Assembly (NCBI GenBank): GCA_021151665.1
Contig: JAGKWW010000039.1
Span: forward strand, 1 to 27,355
Direction of reading: 5' to 3'
DNA length: 27,355 nt
Source: Flavobacteriaceae bacterium
Lineage (GTDB): Bacteria; Bacteroidota; Bacteroidia; Flavobacteriales; Flavobacteriaceae
Shown here: positions 9,801 to 19,200 of the stretch, one piece after another
Layout of the letters: each line of letters starts with the position of its first letter
How positions within the stretch are numbered: position 1 is the stretch's first letter
Made by a program: the position numbers and the translations under genes
The notes under the pieces: generated by a model
Told to the model about the DNA's origin: nothing
The model's database searches: none
What the model saw: the letters and a program-made list of their open reading frames with translations, nothing else

Positions 9801-12495
9801 AAATTTCTGTCCGCAAATTCAGTGCAGGGATATTTCCGGTACTATACGAATCAGGGGTGGCTTATCCTGTATAACGACCAACGTTGCGCCACGGTTTTAC
9901 CTGAATACTTCAGCAATAACCGTTACGTCGTACGCTTGGACATTTTTCGGCCCCGGAGCCACATCGCAACAGGTGCTCGGCACATCCGCGGATGAAGAGC
10001 CTTTAAGGCCGGCTTATACTGTAGCGGGCATTTACCGGGTAGAGGCCCTGATTACCTATGGCAACAATTGTACAAAGCTTTTAAAGGGATACTTTACCGT
10101 TTCCGCCCAGTGTACCCAGTGTACAGAAGTTAATCCGCAAACGCCTCAGGTTAAAGAGGCCTATATGTCGCTAGTAAATCATTTACTGGAAATTTTTACG
10201 GCTGGCAACAGCGGTACCGTATTGCCCAATCCCTACCATTGCATGGAGGTTGACGCACTTGCGCCTTTTATCACCGAAAGCAATCCGGCCGTCTGGAATG
10301 CATCGTACCAGAATGGAGTGCTGAAGTTCGCGTTTACAAATCACGGCTCAGGCTATGATGTTATGGTCACTGCCGGCTCACCGCTTTCAGATATCGGCCT
10401 GTTGGAGTTTGACTCGGATAACGATTATATGCAAGCTGTAAATGTTACCAGCTACTTTAGCAGTGCGGCTCCTGCATCCGGCCATACCGTTAGGCATGTA
10501 GATTTCTGCCCGCAGGATTGCCCTCAGATTTCGGGGGAAATAAGGCTCAGGTCTGGACAAAATTGCGTGAAAAGGAATACTACAGCGAGCTTTCAAATAA
10601 TCGGTGCCACCGCGCAAGCGAGCACATACGAATGGTTCTTTTACCGGCCGGACGGTTCATTACTGACTACAATTTTGAAGACCCAGTACGATAATCCACC
10701 TTTTCCGTCTGTAATCTTTGGACAGAACGGTAATTACCGTATCGAGGTGGTGGTTACTACCAACACAGGTTGTAAGAGTACGATCAATTCGGGGATAACG
10801 GTATCAGATGCCTGCACATCGTGTATGGAGACCAATACAATTTCGGCTACGGTAAAAAGTAATTTAAAAATATTGGTGAACAAGCTTCTTCATGCTTACA
10901 GGGCGGGGTATAACGTTTCGCAAATAAATGTTGCTCCCGAGATGACGGCACTTGCACCTTATATCTCCCACACTAACCCGCAGATCTCGGGGGTGAATTA
11001 TTCGGGCGGCACATTGATATTTTCGTTTTCGGCAACCGATACGCAACCTGACGTTGTGATCAAGGATTTTGGTGACGTTGCAGATATAAACCTAAGTAAC
11101 TACACTTCCTCTTCGCAATCTACTCAGGGTATAATTACTTACACTACAGGGCAGCAAAGTATTAACTTTTTTGTGAAGCATCTTAATTTTTGTCCTGCCG
11201 AACCAGAATGCCAGTCTCACGTGGCTTTTGTTATAGATGAGTCGGGCTCAATTAGTGCGGAAGAAGCAGAGCTGATACGTGAACAGCTATACAGTTTTGT
11301 AGAACGCCAGGCGTTAAACAATACCAACCTCCTTGTTTCTTTCATTCCTATGTCTGACTCGGATACGTACAATCGTACAGACAAGTTTAGTAACAATATA
11401 AATTCGGGCACTCTGGCTCAGGCTAAGAACTGGATATCGAGGTACAAGCGCCCCTATACCAATAATCCGGGGTCGGGGTTTAGCGGTACGCCATCATTCC
11501 CCGGACGCAGTGCCAATTCGGATTACTGGATGGGTGCGATAAAGTATGCCTATACGATGGAGAGAAAGCCCGAGCTTATTATTGTTATTGCCGATGGCTC
11601 TCAAACCGCTAATGTGAACGGACTGAAATCACTGCTTCAGCAAATAAAAGCGGATCCAGCCACACATCTTTACGTTGCGGGTATAAAAGACGGTTATTAC
11701 ATTGACAGTAACGCGAGCAACAACTATCCCGGTAACCCAAATAATCCAGTGAGCAATTCTGTTCCAGGCGTATTGACATCACTGGAGCTTTCACTGAAGT
11801 TTCTCTATAACTTGCCTGCTTCAACATTTCCAAATAGCGGTCAGATTAAGATCATTCAAAACAATTTCGATTACTTCGCGTACGATAATTTTGATTACCT
11901 GGTCGATGTGAATCCGGAATATTTTTCCAATGAGATAGCCGAAGCCGATCTGGGGTGCGGAGGGCATGTAACACCAGTAGAAAGTTGCGATGATTGCGCA
12001 ACGTTCCGTCCGGAGCCAAATAACTCGTATTGGCTGAGCGCCTGGGTAAAACTGGAACAGGCTACGCAGGTAAAAGATTACTCTGATGCATACATTAAGG
12101 TGGTATTTGAAAATGATGTAGAGTCTATGCTAACATTTGAAATCTGCAGGCCTGAAGGCGAGATTATAGACGGATGGCAGCGTGTAGCGAAAGAATTTAC
12201 TGTGCCCCCAGGAACCTATTTTGTAAGATTGGAACTGGTTAATGATGCAAACGGCGCTGCGGCATACTTTGATGATATACGCATACATCCGCTTAACGGT
12301 TCTATGAAAACCTTTGTTTATGACCCCGAAACCTTCAGGCTTATGGCAGAGCAGGATGATAACAATTATTCGACGTTCTATGAATATGACAAAGAGGGCG
12401 GACTTGTGCGTATCAAAAAAGAAACCTCTAAAGGGATAAAAACTATACAGGAAAGTCGCTCGGGTAATGTACTTAAAAATGTTAATGATGATTAA
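6832..12495 (+). CDS. giant secreted adhesin-like protein with Cys-bounded repeats and a VWA domain
   Basis: With the start at ATG 6832 the protein has 1887 residues and a clear signal peptide (MRAITLITLLLFCGPIFAQ). Domains in order: cleaved-adhesin/MAM-like (about 23-188, ETFEGSFPPAGW to WLIDDVSV); fibronectin III-like (189-273); PPC-like (279-413); a Cys-containing beta segment (414-510); a second PPC-like domain (511-643); four Cys-bounded modules (643-1459), the first three each followed by a PKD-like unit; a VWA domain (1461 to about 1660) with MIDAS sequence DESGS at 1469-1473; then a jelly-roll C-terminal half and a YD-type tail (FVYDPETF, FYEYDKEGGLVRIKKE). Adhesin, PPC, PKD and VWA domains are typical of surface or secreted binding proteins; the VWA probably binds a metal and a protein ligand. 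It starts 4 nt after the previous stop. A GTG at 6799 is in frame but would put hydrophilic residues before the signal peptide. Confidence 0.8.
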   Translation: MFMRAITLITLLLFCGPIFAQMPVETFEGSFPPAGWGVYDNGIGTNFSWAQSSGSAAQPGNNSTYAAYLNRENVPSGLPADWLITPQVTLPQNPVVKFYSRLTQGGDQGSVYKLLISTGSSQGNLSSYTLVKQWSESEINPSQMEYNQITVPIPATIATPGTPVYIAFVMEADYGDRWLIDDVSVKTACNPLTNLSATYFVTTAQLTWSQPGADSWEVEIVSGNNNPTGTGVIVNGSSTYLATGLTPGSSYRYYIRSLCDGPGTWITTSGFITYAYGYSCAYPISVPSLPYFSLSDEIIGTTGQYTGNPGVGCGSLPEPYSVPAYNIYKYTAANSGQVTVEVNPELNETAIFVYADCASIGTECITGTAAYTPLQKEVTFPVVANKDYYIMVASRWGGPWVNNYSISIKESCSSATFSSAFEIQSNCETNSDFNATAILSSATEQQVTVRAYDSFGNEAATAQTVNLPSASPVSFGPFGPTDIITLVAQGAGNPNCAITSFPLSKKLCPATNNDCANAVNIIPALPNVAVPQNGTLYNATPSVTTAMGCPGSEDDDIWYTFTAGNQRQTIDIFNINGNDLDLDHALYEGSCDNMSLIYCSDDNTSIAENLVPGQTYYIRVYTSGNVTSNTTFQIRVTGYEPNCTDTNSQSVHVLDLFKKLLNHLITLGPVPDGYSCPELVALAPYITDSNPGIYNFTSEYSVSFSFAPHQANEFDVVFGPINPLIAQIDVVSYSSPEDFATFNVKLTNNTNLGSHTKRFEARHINFCPSDPCEPAAGQILLSGGLSCVSPQSSAGFNFQATTTSSIALYSWAVYRNSQLVYSSTSVTGSSPLYTFDEEGLYKVKLTLTTTSGCKSTIIRNLHVSADCPLHCTETNSLSYNIKQKYIALLNHLVTNFSTQMPAQGYSCPQLTALAPYISTASPKIYNYSNTGGSISFSFNASSTTPDVSFANNGLISDIDIFSFVSPSSSMSVPTSYNNGSESDDHTVTGVNFCPQIQCRDISGTIRIRGGLSCITTNVAPRFYLNTSAITVTSYAWTFFGPGATSQQVLGTSADEEPLRPAYTVAGIYRVEALITYGNNCTKLLKGYFTVSAQCTQCTEVNPQTPQVKEAYMSLVNHLLEIFTAGNSGTVLPNPYHCMEVDALAPFITESNPAVWNASYQNGVLKFAFTNHGSGYDVMVTAGSPLSDIGLLEFDSDNDYMQAVNVTSYFSSAAPASGHTVRHVDFCPQDCPQISGEIRLRSGQNCVKRNTTASFQIIGATAQASTYEWFFYRPDGSLLTTILKTQYDNPPFPSVIFGQNGNYRIEVVVTTNTGCKSTINSGITVSDACTSCMETNTISATVKSNLKILVNKLLHAYRAGYNVSQINVAPEMTALAPYISHTNPQISGVNYSGGTLIFSFSATDTQPDVVIKDFGDVADINLSNYTSSSQSTQGIITYTTGQQSINFFVKHLNFCPAEPECQSHVAFVIDESGSISAEEAELIREQLYSFVERQALNNTNLLVSFIPMSDSDTYNRTDKFSNNINSGTLAQAKNWISRYKRPYTNNPGSGFSGTPSFPGRSANSDYWMGAIKYAYTMERKPELIIVIADGSQTANVNGLKSLLQQIKADPATHLYVAGIKDGYYIDSNASNNYPGNPNNPVSNSVPGVLTSLELSLKFLYNLPASTFPNSGQIKIIQNNFDYFAYDNFDYLVDVNPEYFSNEIAEADLGCGGHVTPVESCDDCATFRPEPNNSYWLSAWVKLEQATQVKDYSDAYIKVVFENDVESMLTFEICRPEGEIIDGWQRVAKEFTVPPGTYFVRLELVNDANGAAAYFDDIRIHPLNGSMKTFVYDPETFRLMAEQDDNNYSTFYEYDKEGGLVRIKKETSKGIKTIQESRSGNVLKNVNDD
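8758..11208 (+). repeat. four tandem Cys-bounded protein modules
   Basis: Module starts are the Cys codons at 8758, 9442, 10120 and 10822, so the period is about 226-234 codons. Each begins C-x-[DE]-x-N, has a helix ending LLNHL or similar, then LAPYI (LAPFI in the third), a strand like FSF followed by D-V, and closes with V/I-x-FCP. The first three are followed by a PKD-like unit of about 95 residues with LSC or NC near its start (for example IRLRSGQNC). The fourth lacks the PKD-like unit and runs directly into the VWA domain. Confidence 0.8.
11212..11810 (+). other. von Willebrand factor A domain
   Basis: Strand VAFVID leads into the MIDAS motif DESGS (D-x-S-x-S, nt 11236-11250). It is followed by an amphipathic helix (EEAELIREQLYSFVERQ), a second strand (LLVSFIPMS), and the central strand ELIIVIADGSQT, whose Asp fits the usual third MIDAS position. 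Later strand LYVAGIKDG completes the Rossmann-like pattern. An intact D-x-S-x-S suggests metal-dependent ligand binding. Confidence 0.85.
11998..12492 (+). other. C-terminal half of the split jelly-roll module plus YD-type tail
   Basis: After a Cys-rich stretch (ESCDDCATFRPEP) the sequence shows YWLSAWVKLEQ, IIDGWQRVAKEF, YFDDIRIHPLNGSMKTFVYD, then FYEYDKEGGLVRIKKETSKG. This is the second half of the module that starts at about 6606 in the gene before, followed by the tail that usually ends those SpvB/TcB-like proteins, as I recall them. Confidence 0.5.
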
Positions 12496-13192
12496 TAGTA
12501 TAACACTCCGAAGCGTTTTCCTTTTCCTGATGGCACCAGCCATAATGCTATGCCAGACAAGGGATCAGGTAATTGCAGGTACAATTAAGAATTATGACTC
12601 AAACGAGCCACTTCAGTTTACGGCGACCTATAATCTTTACAAGTCGGTAACTGATAAGAAGATAATCGAAACCTATAGTAGTTTATACTGTAAACAGGGC
12701 AAAAACCTGTACCTGAAAATTAACGATACCGAATTTGTGTCTAATGGAAGCATGGGAGTTAAGGTAAATCATTCAGAACATCTTATGGCGGTATCAAAAG
12801 CTGAAAAAGACAGAAAGAAAGAGGCAAATAGCTTTTTACAAGTTTTCAAGGATTTCAGGGAGGGTAAATTTAAAGATAAAGGGGGGTATTGGGAAATCGA
12901 GCTTCTGGGGAAAAATTTTTCAGAGTATCCTTATAACCGGATTGTGATGGAGATTGGAAAGGACTACTGCATACGCAGGCAGAAATTCTATTTCAGTACA
13001 GGAATGAACTTCTCGAAGGATTTTAGCAAAACGCAGATACAGTATCCATTGCTTGAAGTTATTTTTTCACCGGTTTCCAGGAAACCGGTCAACATTGCCC
13101 AGTTTGATGTATCACGCTTTTTTTCCGGTACCTACAAAAAATTAAAAGTATCCGCAAAGTACAAAGACTACAAAATATTATATACCAACTAA
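12467..13192 (+). CDS. secreted conserved hypothetical protein, possibly LolA-like
   Basis: The product (up to 241 aa) has an N-terminal signal peptide ending near MLCQT and a beta-rich body of about 210 residues. The order of strands (SLYCKQGKNLYLKIND, NGSMGVKVNH, YWEIELLGKN, YNRIVMEIGKDYCIRRQKFYF) resembles the half-barrel of LolA/LolB-type lipoprotein carriers, but no diagnostic motif is present and this is a low-confidence guess. The longest frame is given; ATGs at 12479, 12485 and 12488 follow, and 12488 would give the most conventional signal peptide and a short overlap with the previous stop at 12493-12495. It sits between the two largest genes, 10 nt before the RHS gene, so it is probably translated with them and may assist their export or folding. 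Confidence 0.65.
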   Translation: MYLKMLMMINSITLRSVFLFLMAPAIMLCQTRDQVIAGTIKNYDSNEPLQFTATYNLYKSVTDKKIIETYSSLYCKQGKNLYLKINDTEFVSNGSMGVKVNHSEHLMAVSKAEKDRKKEANSFLQVFKDFREGKFKDKGGYWEIELLGKNFSEYPYNRIVMEIGKDYCIRRQKFYFSTGMNFSKDFSKTQIQYPLLEVIFSPVSRKPVNIAQFDVSRFFSGTYKKLKVSAKYKDYKILYTN

Positions 13193-13202
13193 ACTGACGT
13201 TT

Positions 13203-16200
13203 ATGCTCAGAAAATTATTTTCTCTACTATTTACAGCTTTTATAGGTATTGGCGCCTGTGCAAAGGATATTGAGGTCTCGCAGAAGGTGGTTGCTTCGTC
13301 TTTCAGTTCAACTAATTGCAGCAATTTCTCTGTATCCGATCCTGTTTACGGCTCACAGTCGTATGGCAACTACAAATCGATAGACCCGGCAATGTATATT
13401 CATCTCGGATTTGACGACAATTACCTTGATGCTGTGGGCCGGGCAGAAGTATATACATGCACTGTAATATTCGATGTGAAATGGAATAAGCTTAATGGCG
13501 AGGAGGTCATCTTGCAGGACCAAACCCTGCAGATAGTACATAATTATACCACAGACGGAAGTAGTATGGCTTCCTTGGTAGATCGTATGGTTTATAAGAT
13601 ACCCGGAGCACACAAAGCCTGTATCAGCAACATCCGTGCAACATATACTAACGCCAGCGGGCAAACAGTTGCTGTAACAGCAAGTACTGTATATCTGGAA
13701 TTAAAATTTAAAACAACCCGTTACTTTAACCTAAGAGACAATAATACCCTTAACCTGATATCGCAGCTTGTCACTTACAATGGTACGCAACCAGATATAG
13801 TTGCATCTTCCGGCACGTCTGGCATGCATGACGAGCTACGGGTAAGCTGGACGGAGGGCAATCCGGTAAACCAGGTTCCACTTCGTGCAGAATACTATGA
13901 AATAGAATGGACGTGGATAGACAACTACTCGGCAGACTCTAATACTGTTCTTTCAGCGGCCTCAATTGCGCTGAGCGAACAGGAGTTTAAACGAAACTGC
14001 ACCCGGGTAGAGACAGTGCAAGCAAGCTATAACATCCCGCTTATTTATGCAAAAGGCTATTTAATTTACAGGGTCCGGCCCGTTGGGCGCTTTCTTGACG
14101 ATCACAACAAGGTTTACTTCGGGAACTGGTCCAGTGGGCTGGCGGCAAAAGTAACTATTGCCGATTGGCCTCATGTGCTTACAATAGGCAGGGCGCATGA
14201 GGATGGAAATAAAAACTGGCAGTACCAGTCGTCATACGCAGAAGAAGGTAAGAAAAAGGACGTAATTAGTTACTTTGACGGAACCCTCAGGAATCGCCAA
14301 ACTGTTACCCGCCTGAATTCAAGTATGCAATCTGTTGTGGGTGAAGTGTTGTATGACAATCAGGGACGTCCTGCAATAGAAGTTCTCCCTGTACCTTTGC
14401 AACAGTCTTCCGTCCGCTATTTTGACAGGCTCAACCTCGCCGAAAATGGGACATCAATATTTAATCATACCTATTTCGATTGGGAAAGTACAGGGACATC
14501 CTGCGTTACACCTGCTGTTCCCGGGATGTCTACAAACGCAGGTGCATCGCGCTACTATTCGGCTTCCGGTACAGTAATACCGGGAACTTTCCAGGATTTT
14601 GTGCCCAATGCAGAAATGTATCCATTTTCGCAAATAGAATATACTCCTGACAATACCGGGCGCATCAGTCGGAAGGGTGGGGTTGGCGTCAACCATCAAT
14701 TAGGCTCCGGGCATGAAATCCGTTATCTTTACTCTACCCCTTTGCCTAAGGAGTTAGATCGCCTTTTTGGCTACAAGGTAGGATATGCAAACAGGTATAA
14801 AAAAAATACAGTAATAGATCCGAATGGTCAGGTAAGTGTAAGTTATATCGACCCGCAGGGCCGCACCATTGCCACGGCACTTTCCGGAGACTGGCAGGTA
14901 AGACCCACAGAGCCCTTGCCTGATGCATCCAGTTTGTCTTCGCACCCTCTGGAAAGTGAACTTATCGCCGGCAACTCGCGTTTTTCTACAGGCAGGTTTA
15001 GTGCTCTTAAAGACGGTATACAGCTCAGCTCGCAGATAGTTGCTGCCGCTCCCGGCTTGTCAACCGTAGGTATTATATATAATATTGCAACTACAGGCCT
15101 TTATAGCGACAGCTGCCTTGGTGATACCAATTACAATTTTCTATATGATTGGTCGGTAAGCCTTAAAAACGAGTGCGGCACAGAAATGCTTGAAGACCCC
15201 GATCTTCTATCAGGTACAGCTACTTTTGGTGCCGGCACTTCGGGAATAACCAAAAATTATTCTGCAAACCTTACTTCCGGGACTTATACACTTTATAAGA
15301 AAATTGTAGTAAATCAGGATGCTGTTGAAACGTATGCCGATTCTTATATCACGCTTTTGCAAACACCCGAAAACAGCTGTTATATTAACCCGGCATCTTT
15401 TTCGCCCACAAATGTCGGTTCCACATGCGGTTCGACCTGCAAAGAATGTGAAGAAGAGTTGGTAAAACAATATCTTGATTCCGTACAGAGTGCGGCATTC
15501 CAAGCGGTACTCGATGTGGCCATGCCAGACGAAGATCTTGTGGGCAACACTAACAGCGCTGAAAGGGTAAGTTACATTGCGCAGGCAAAGCAGGCATATA
15601 TCGCCTCAAACCTTTCTTCGGTTTATAGTGTGCCGTTCACCTATAACGGTACCAGCCTTCAGTACGATAATGACGGAAGTATAGGACAGGAAGAGCTTGA
15701 ACTTTACAAAAACCGGTTTCGTGAAGAATTTGAAACAATGCTAGCCACTTGCAGGAGCATGTGTGATAACAGCGCAGGCCTTATTTGTACGGTTAATGAG
15801 CAGATGATGCTTGCAGACATGATGCCTACAGGACAATACGGATCACTCGATGGACTTTATGAAGTTAATAACACTTCTACAGGTAGTTCAGCATCTGCAA
15901 CGCCGACCAGCCCCGATCCGTTAAGTATATATAACACCGGCAACTATTTTGTGAATAACGGCTACACTACGCAAGGTGAAGGCGAAAATGCACAGCGTGT
16001 ATCAAACATTAGCTGGAAGCATCCCGACCCTGAAAACCCGTACAGGAACGAAGATGGAAATCTTGCGAGGATTGAAGTAGAGAAACTTGGACTGGGTTTA
16101 TACAGTCCGGAGATAGAGGATACCAACGCTACATTGGAGGCAGTGCCGGGTAAACCGGGTTTCTATTATGTGAAGCCTGAGCAACTGAAAAATGTAAGTG

Positions 16201-19200
16201 ACTTTCTGAATTATTTTAAGGGATCATGGGCTAATTCGCTCCTACGGTATCATCCTGAATATTATTACTATGATTACAGGAAAAAGTTATGCGAGGTGCA
16301 GTACCAGAACCTTAATTCAGAGACATTTGATGATATCATAGAAAAAGCAAATTGGGTCGGAATATCTGCATCGGGAGGAATTTCGGGAGTCACGCTTCCC
16401 TCTTTGCTGAGCATGTCGAAAGACCCCTATTTCAATATTCAGTATTCGTTTGAAGATAGCAACACAAAACAGAACCGGCGTGATTTAATGTATAAAGCGA
16501 TAAATGATAGGTATGAGGGTTTTACCTTTCAAGCGGGCGCACAGGTCGAAGATTTGTCAATGCTTGAAGCTGCCCTGTATACCGTAAAATTCTCTAATGT
16601 GCTTCTTGATGCCACTACCCGGCAAAGTTTCAGGAACATGGTTCACGACGAAACCATTCTGGCATACATGAACGGTACTTCAACCCCGACGGGTTTGCCG
16701 ATCCTCTCAGAGAGTGAAAAAAACCAGGTGTGGGCTACTTTTGCTAATTTTTACAAGTCGGCAAAAGGGAAGATCATCAATGTCTATTCCCATATCTATG
16801 CCGCAAACCACGAGGGTTACAACGGTTGTATCGGTAATCCTGAAAATACTGATTCCTTTGTAACGGTATTACAGCCCTATCTGGAATTTGGGATTGCAGA
16901 AGGCGCAGCCACCAACGCGCTCCAATATAATAACGCTAACGAAAATTCAATTTGCGGTTCAGTTGCCGCACAATATTATTCGGGTAAGATTAAGCGATTT
17001 ATTGATTCGGATTACGCTACAGATTCAGGTAATCCGGATGCTGTTGGCGACCAGGTTAGTACGGCACAGACCAATTACTATTTGCAAACCGGAAGATGCC
17101 CGCTGTCCTTTGATCTGGAAGCATTTCTGGATGGATTGCTTGATACATCCTATCAGGCTAAAGGGTTTCTGATTGATGGTTTTAACGCTGCTGATATGCC
17201 CACGCTTACTAACTCTATTATTGCGGCATCGGGGGCAACGGCCGGCAATACTTCAATAGAATTAAATGGCGCATATACCGGAAACTTACTTGATATTAAA
17301 GTAGGGACTGGCACTGTGGTAAAGCTCGCCATTGTAAATACGCCAAGTTTTGCTTGTGGGGCATCTTACCAGCCGACATGGGAGGCCTATCACGATAACG
17401 TATTCAAAATAACGGACATCAAAAATCTTACATACGTACCGGGATCGTACAATGCCACCACCGGAATGTATGAGTTTGATGCGATAATGACCTTTATCCG
17501 GACTTCCTCTACGTGCACAGTGCCCGAAGAAGTTCGTATACACGGCTACACTCCTGTAGCTATTGGTGGCTGCGGTTTTGCCGCAAATGATCCGGGCCTT
17601 CAGCCCGGTGGTACAGTGCTCTCAGAAGAAAGTGGCATTGCTGATGTGGGATGTACCAAAAAACCGCGATTTGAAAAAGGATTGATCCTGCTGCTTAACA
17701 GACTTAAGGCCGGGCAAACCCCTAAAATCTTCCTGCCCGATGTTCCGCTTGTCGCGTCTTCGTCAGGGTTAACGATAGACAGTTATGGCTATGGTGGAAG
17801 TATACTTCCGGAAGTTTTAGGAGATGCTGAACTTGTTGGGCATTGGGTAGCGACCGGCCAGGATACGTTCCAGATCATTTCTTCCGGCACTACGCTTGCC
17901 TATATGCACTTTACAACTCCGATTGTGCTCAGCGCCATTAAAAAATTTACAGCCGCCAGGATTATTTCTAATGCTTCGGGACAGCCGGTAGGGTTAAAGC
18001 TTACCTATCTGAATTCCAGCAACACCTACTCGGTAATTAACGGATCTATTTATAAGGATGGGTCACAGGAGCCGCTCGATTTCAATTGCGTATGTACCGA
18101 GCAGCAAAGCTTAAAGCATGTTGCAGAAACAGCATTTCTAAATGTACTTAGAACTGTTTCTGTAAACAGTAGTGAATATACAGCCTCTTATGCAACTTAT
18201 GAAAATGCTTCGCAACCAGCAATAAAGCAAGTCGCACCATTTCTTATGGGTGATAATTTAAAAATTAACAGCTTCAGTACCGATTTTGGTGAAGGGGTTG
18301 GAATAAGATTTGATTTTGCTAAAGACGGATGCACTTTTGCACTTCCCTTATCAGATGACCTGAACTCGCCAATAGTCAGCCACATAACGCAATTCTCAAA
18401 TTTCCGAATTCTTTCTGTGGACGCTCAACATATTATGCAATTTGAAGTGATGGTACATTATTCGGGCTTTAGTTTCGAAAATTCTAATGAAGAAACCGTA
18501 ACTGTGCCCGCGGGAGTGAGGAAATTTGAAGGCAAAGTACATTGCGTGTATATAAAGTGCGACGACACCGACACAATACAAAATAATCTTGCCAGCCTTT
18601 TTACGACTATTATATCCGATATTGAGGCCAACACTTTACCAACCAATTATTCACCGGGTGACTTCTCAGTATTGGCCGAATATTTGGGTTCAGAGGCGAA
18701 TGTTAATGCTACTAACTTTTATATTGTAAATAATTCTTCCGGATCCCAGTTAGGATTTGAGTTTGGTACAGGATGCTCTGTCATACTGGACCTGCCATGG
18801 AATTCCTTCGGTGAAATTACCAGTATTACAGAGGTAATAGTTGATCAGGATTCAAAAACCTTTACACTAAATGGCGAGTTTTCCGGCGGTAAAACCTTTA
18901 GTGCTACAGGCTCAGTTACCTGCCTTACCATGCCAAACTGTACCGTTGAAGTTCAGGTTCCATGTACCCACTGCGTTCCGCAACTCCCTGCGTTAGTAAC
19001 CTGTGGCGAAGGATGGCAGGCCTACCAGCAATTGCATTCGTCCATACAAAATTATCACGGTCTTACCCAGGCACAATTTTGTGGGTATAATCTGCAATAT
19101 GTGATTAATGACTATGTGTATTACCTGCAAAAGTTTGGACTTAACAACGACCCGGCCGCATTGGACCACCCGGCATTTATTACTATTCAGGAATTTGCGA

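Noticed and set aside
12300..12495. A type IX secretion C-terminal sorting domain on the adhesin-like protein.
   Set aside because: The C-terminus is a YD-type tail ending in KNVNDD, without the beta-rich ending and short Lys/Arg terminus of known sorting domains.
13203..13275. A lipoprotein signal on the RHS protein (GIGAC).
   Set aside because: Gly before Ala-Cys fits the lipobox poorly and Ala-Lys after Cys is unlike the other lipoprotein here; cleavage after GACA is equally plausible, so lipidation is not claimed.
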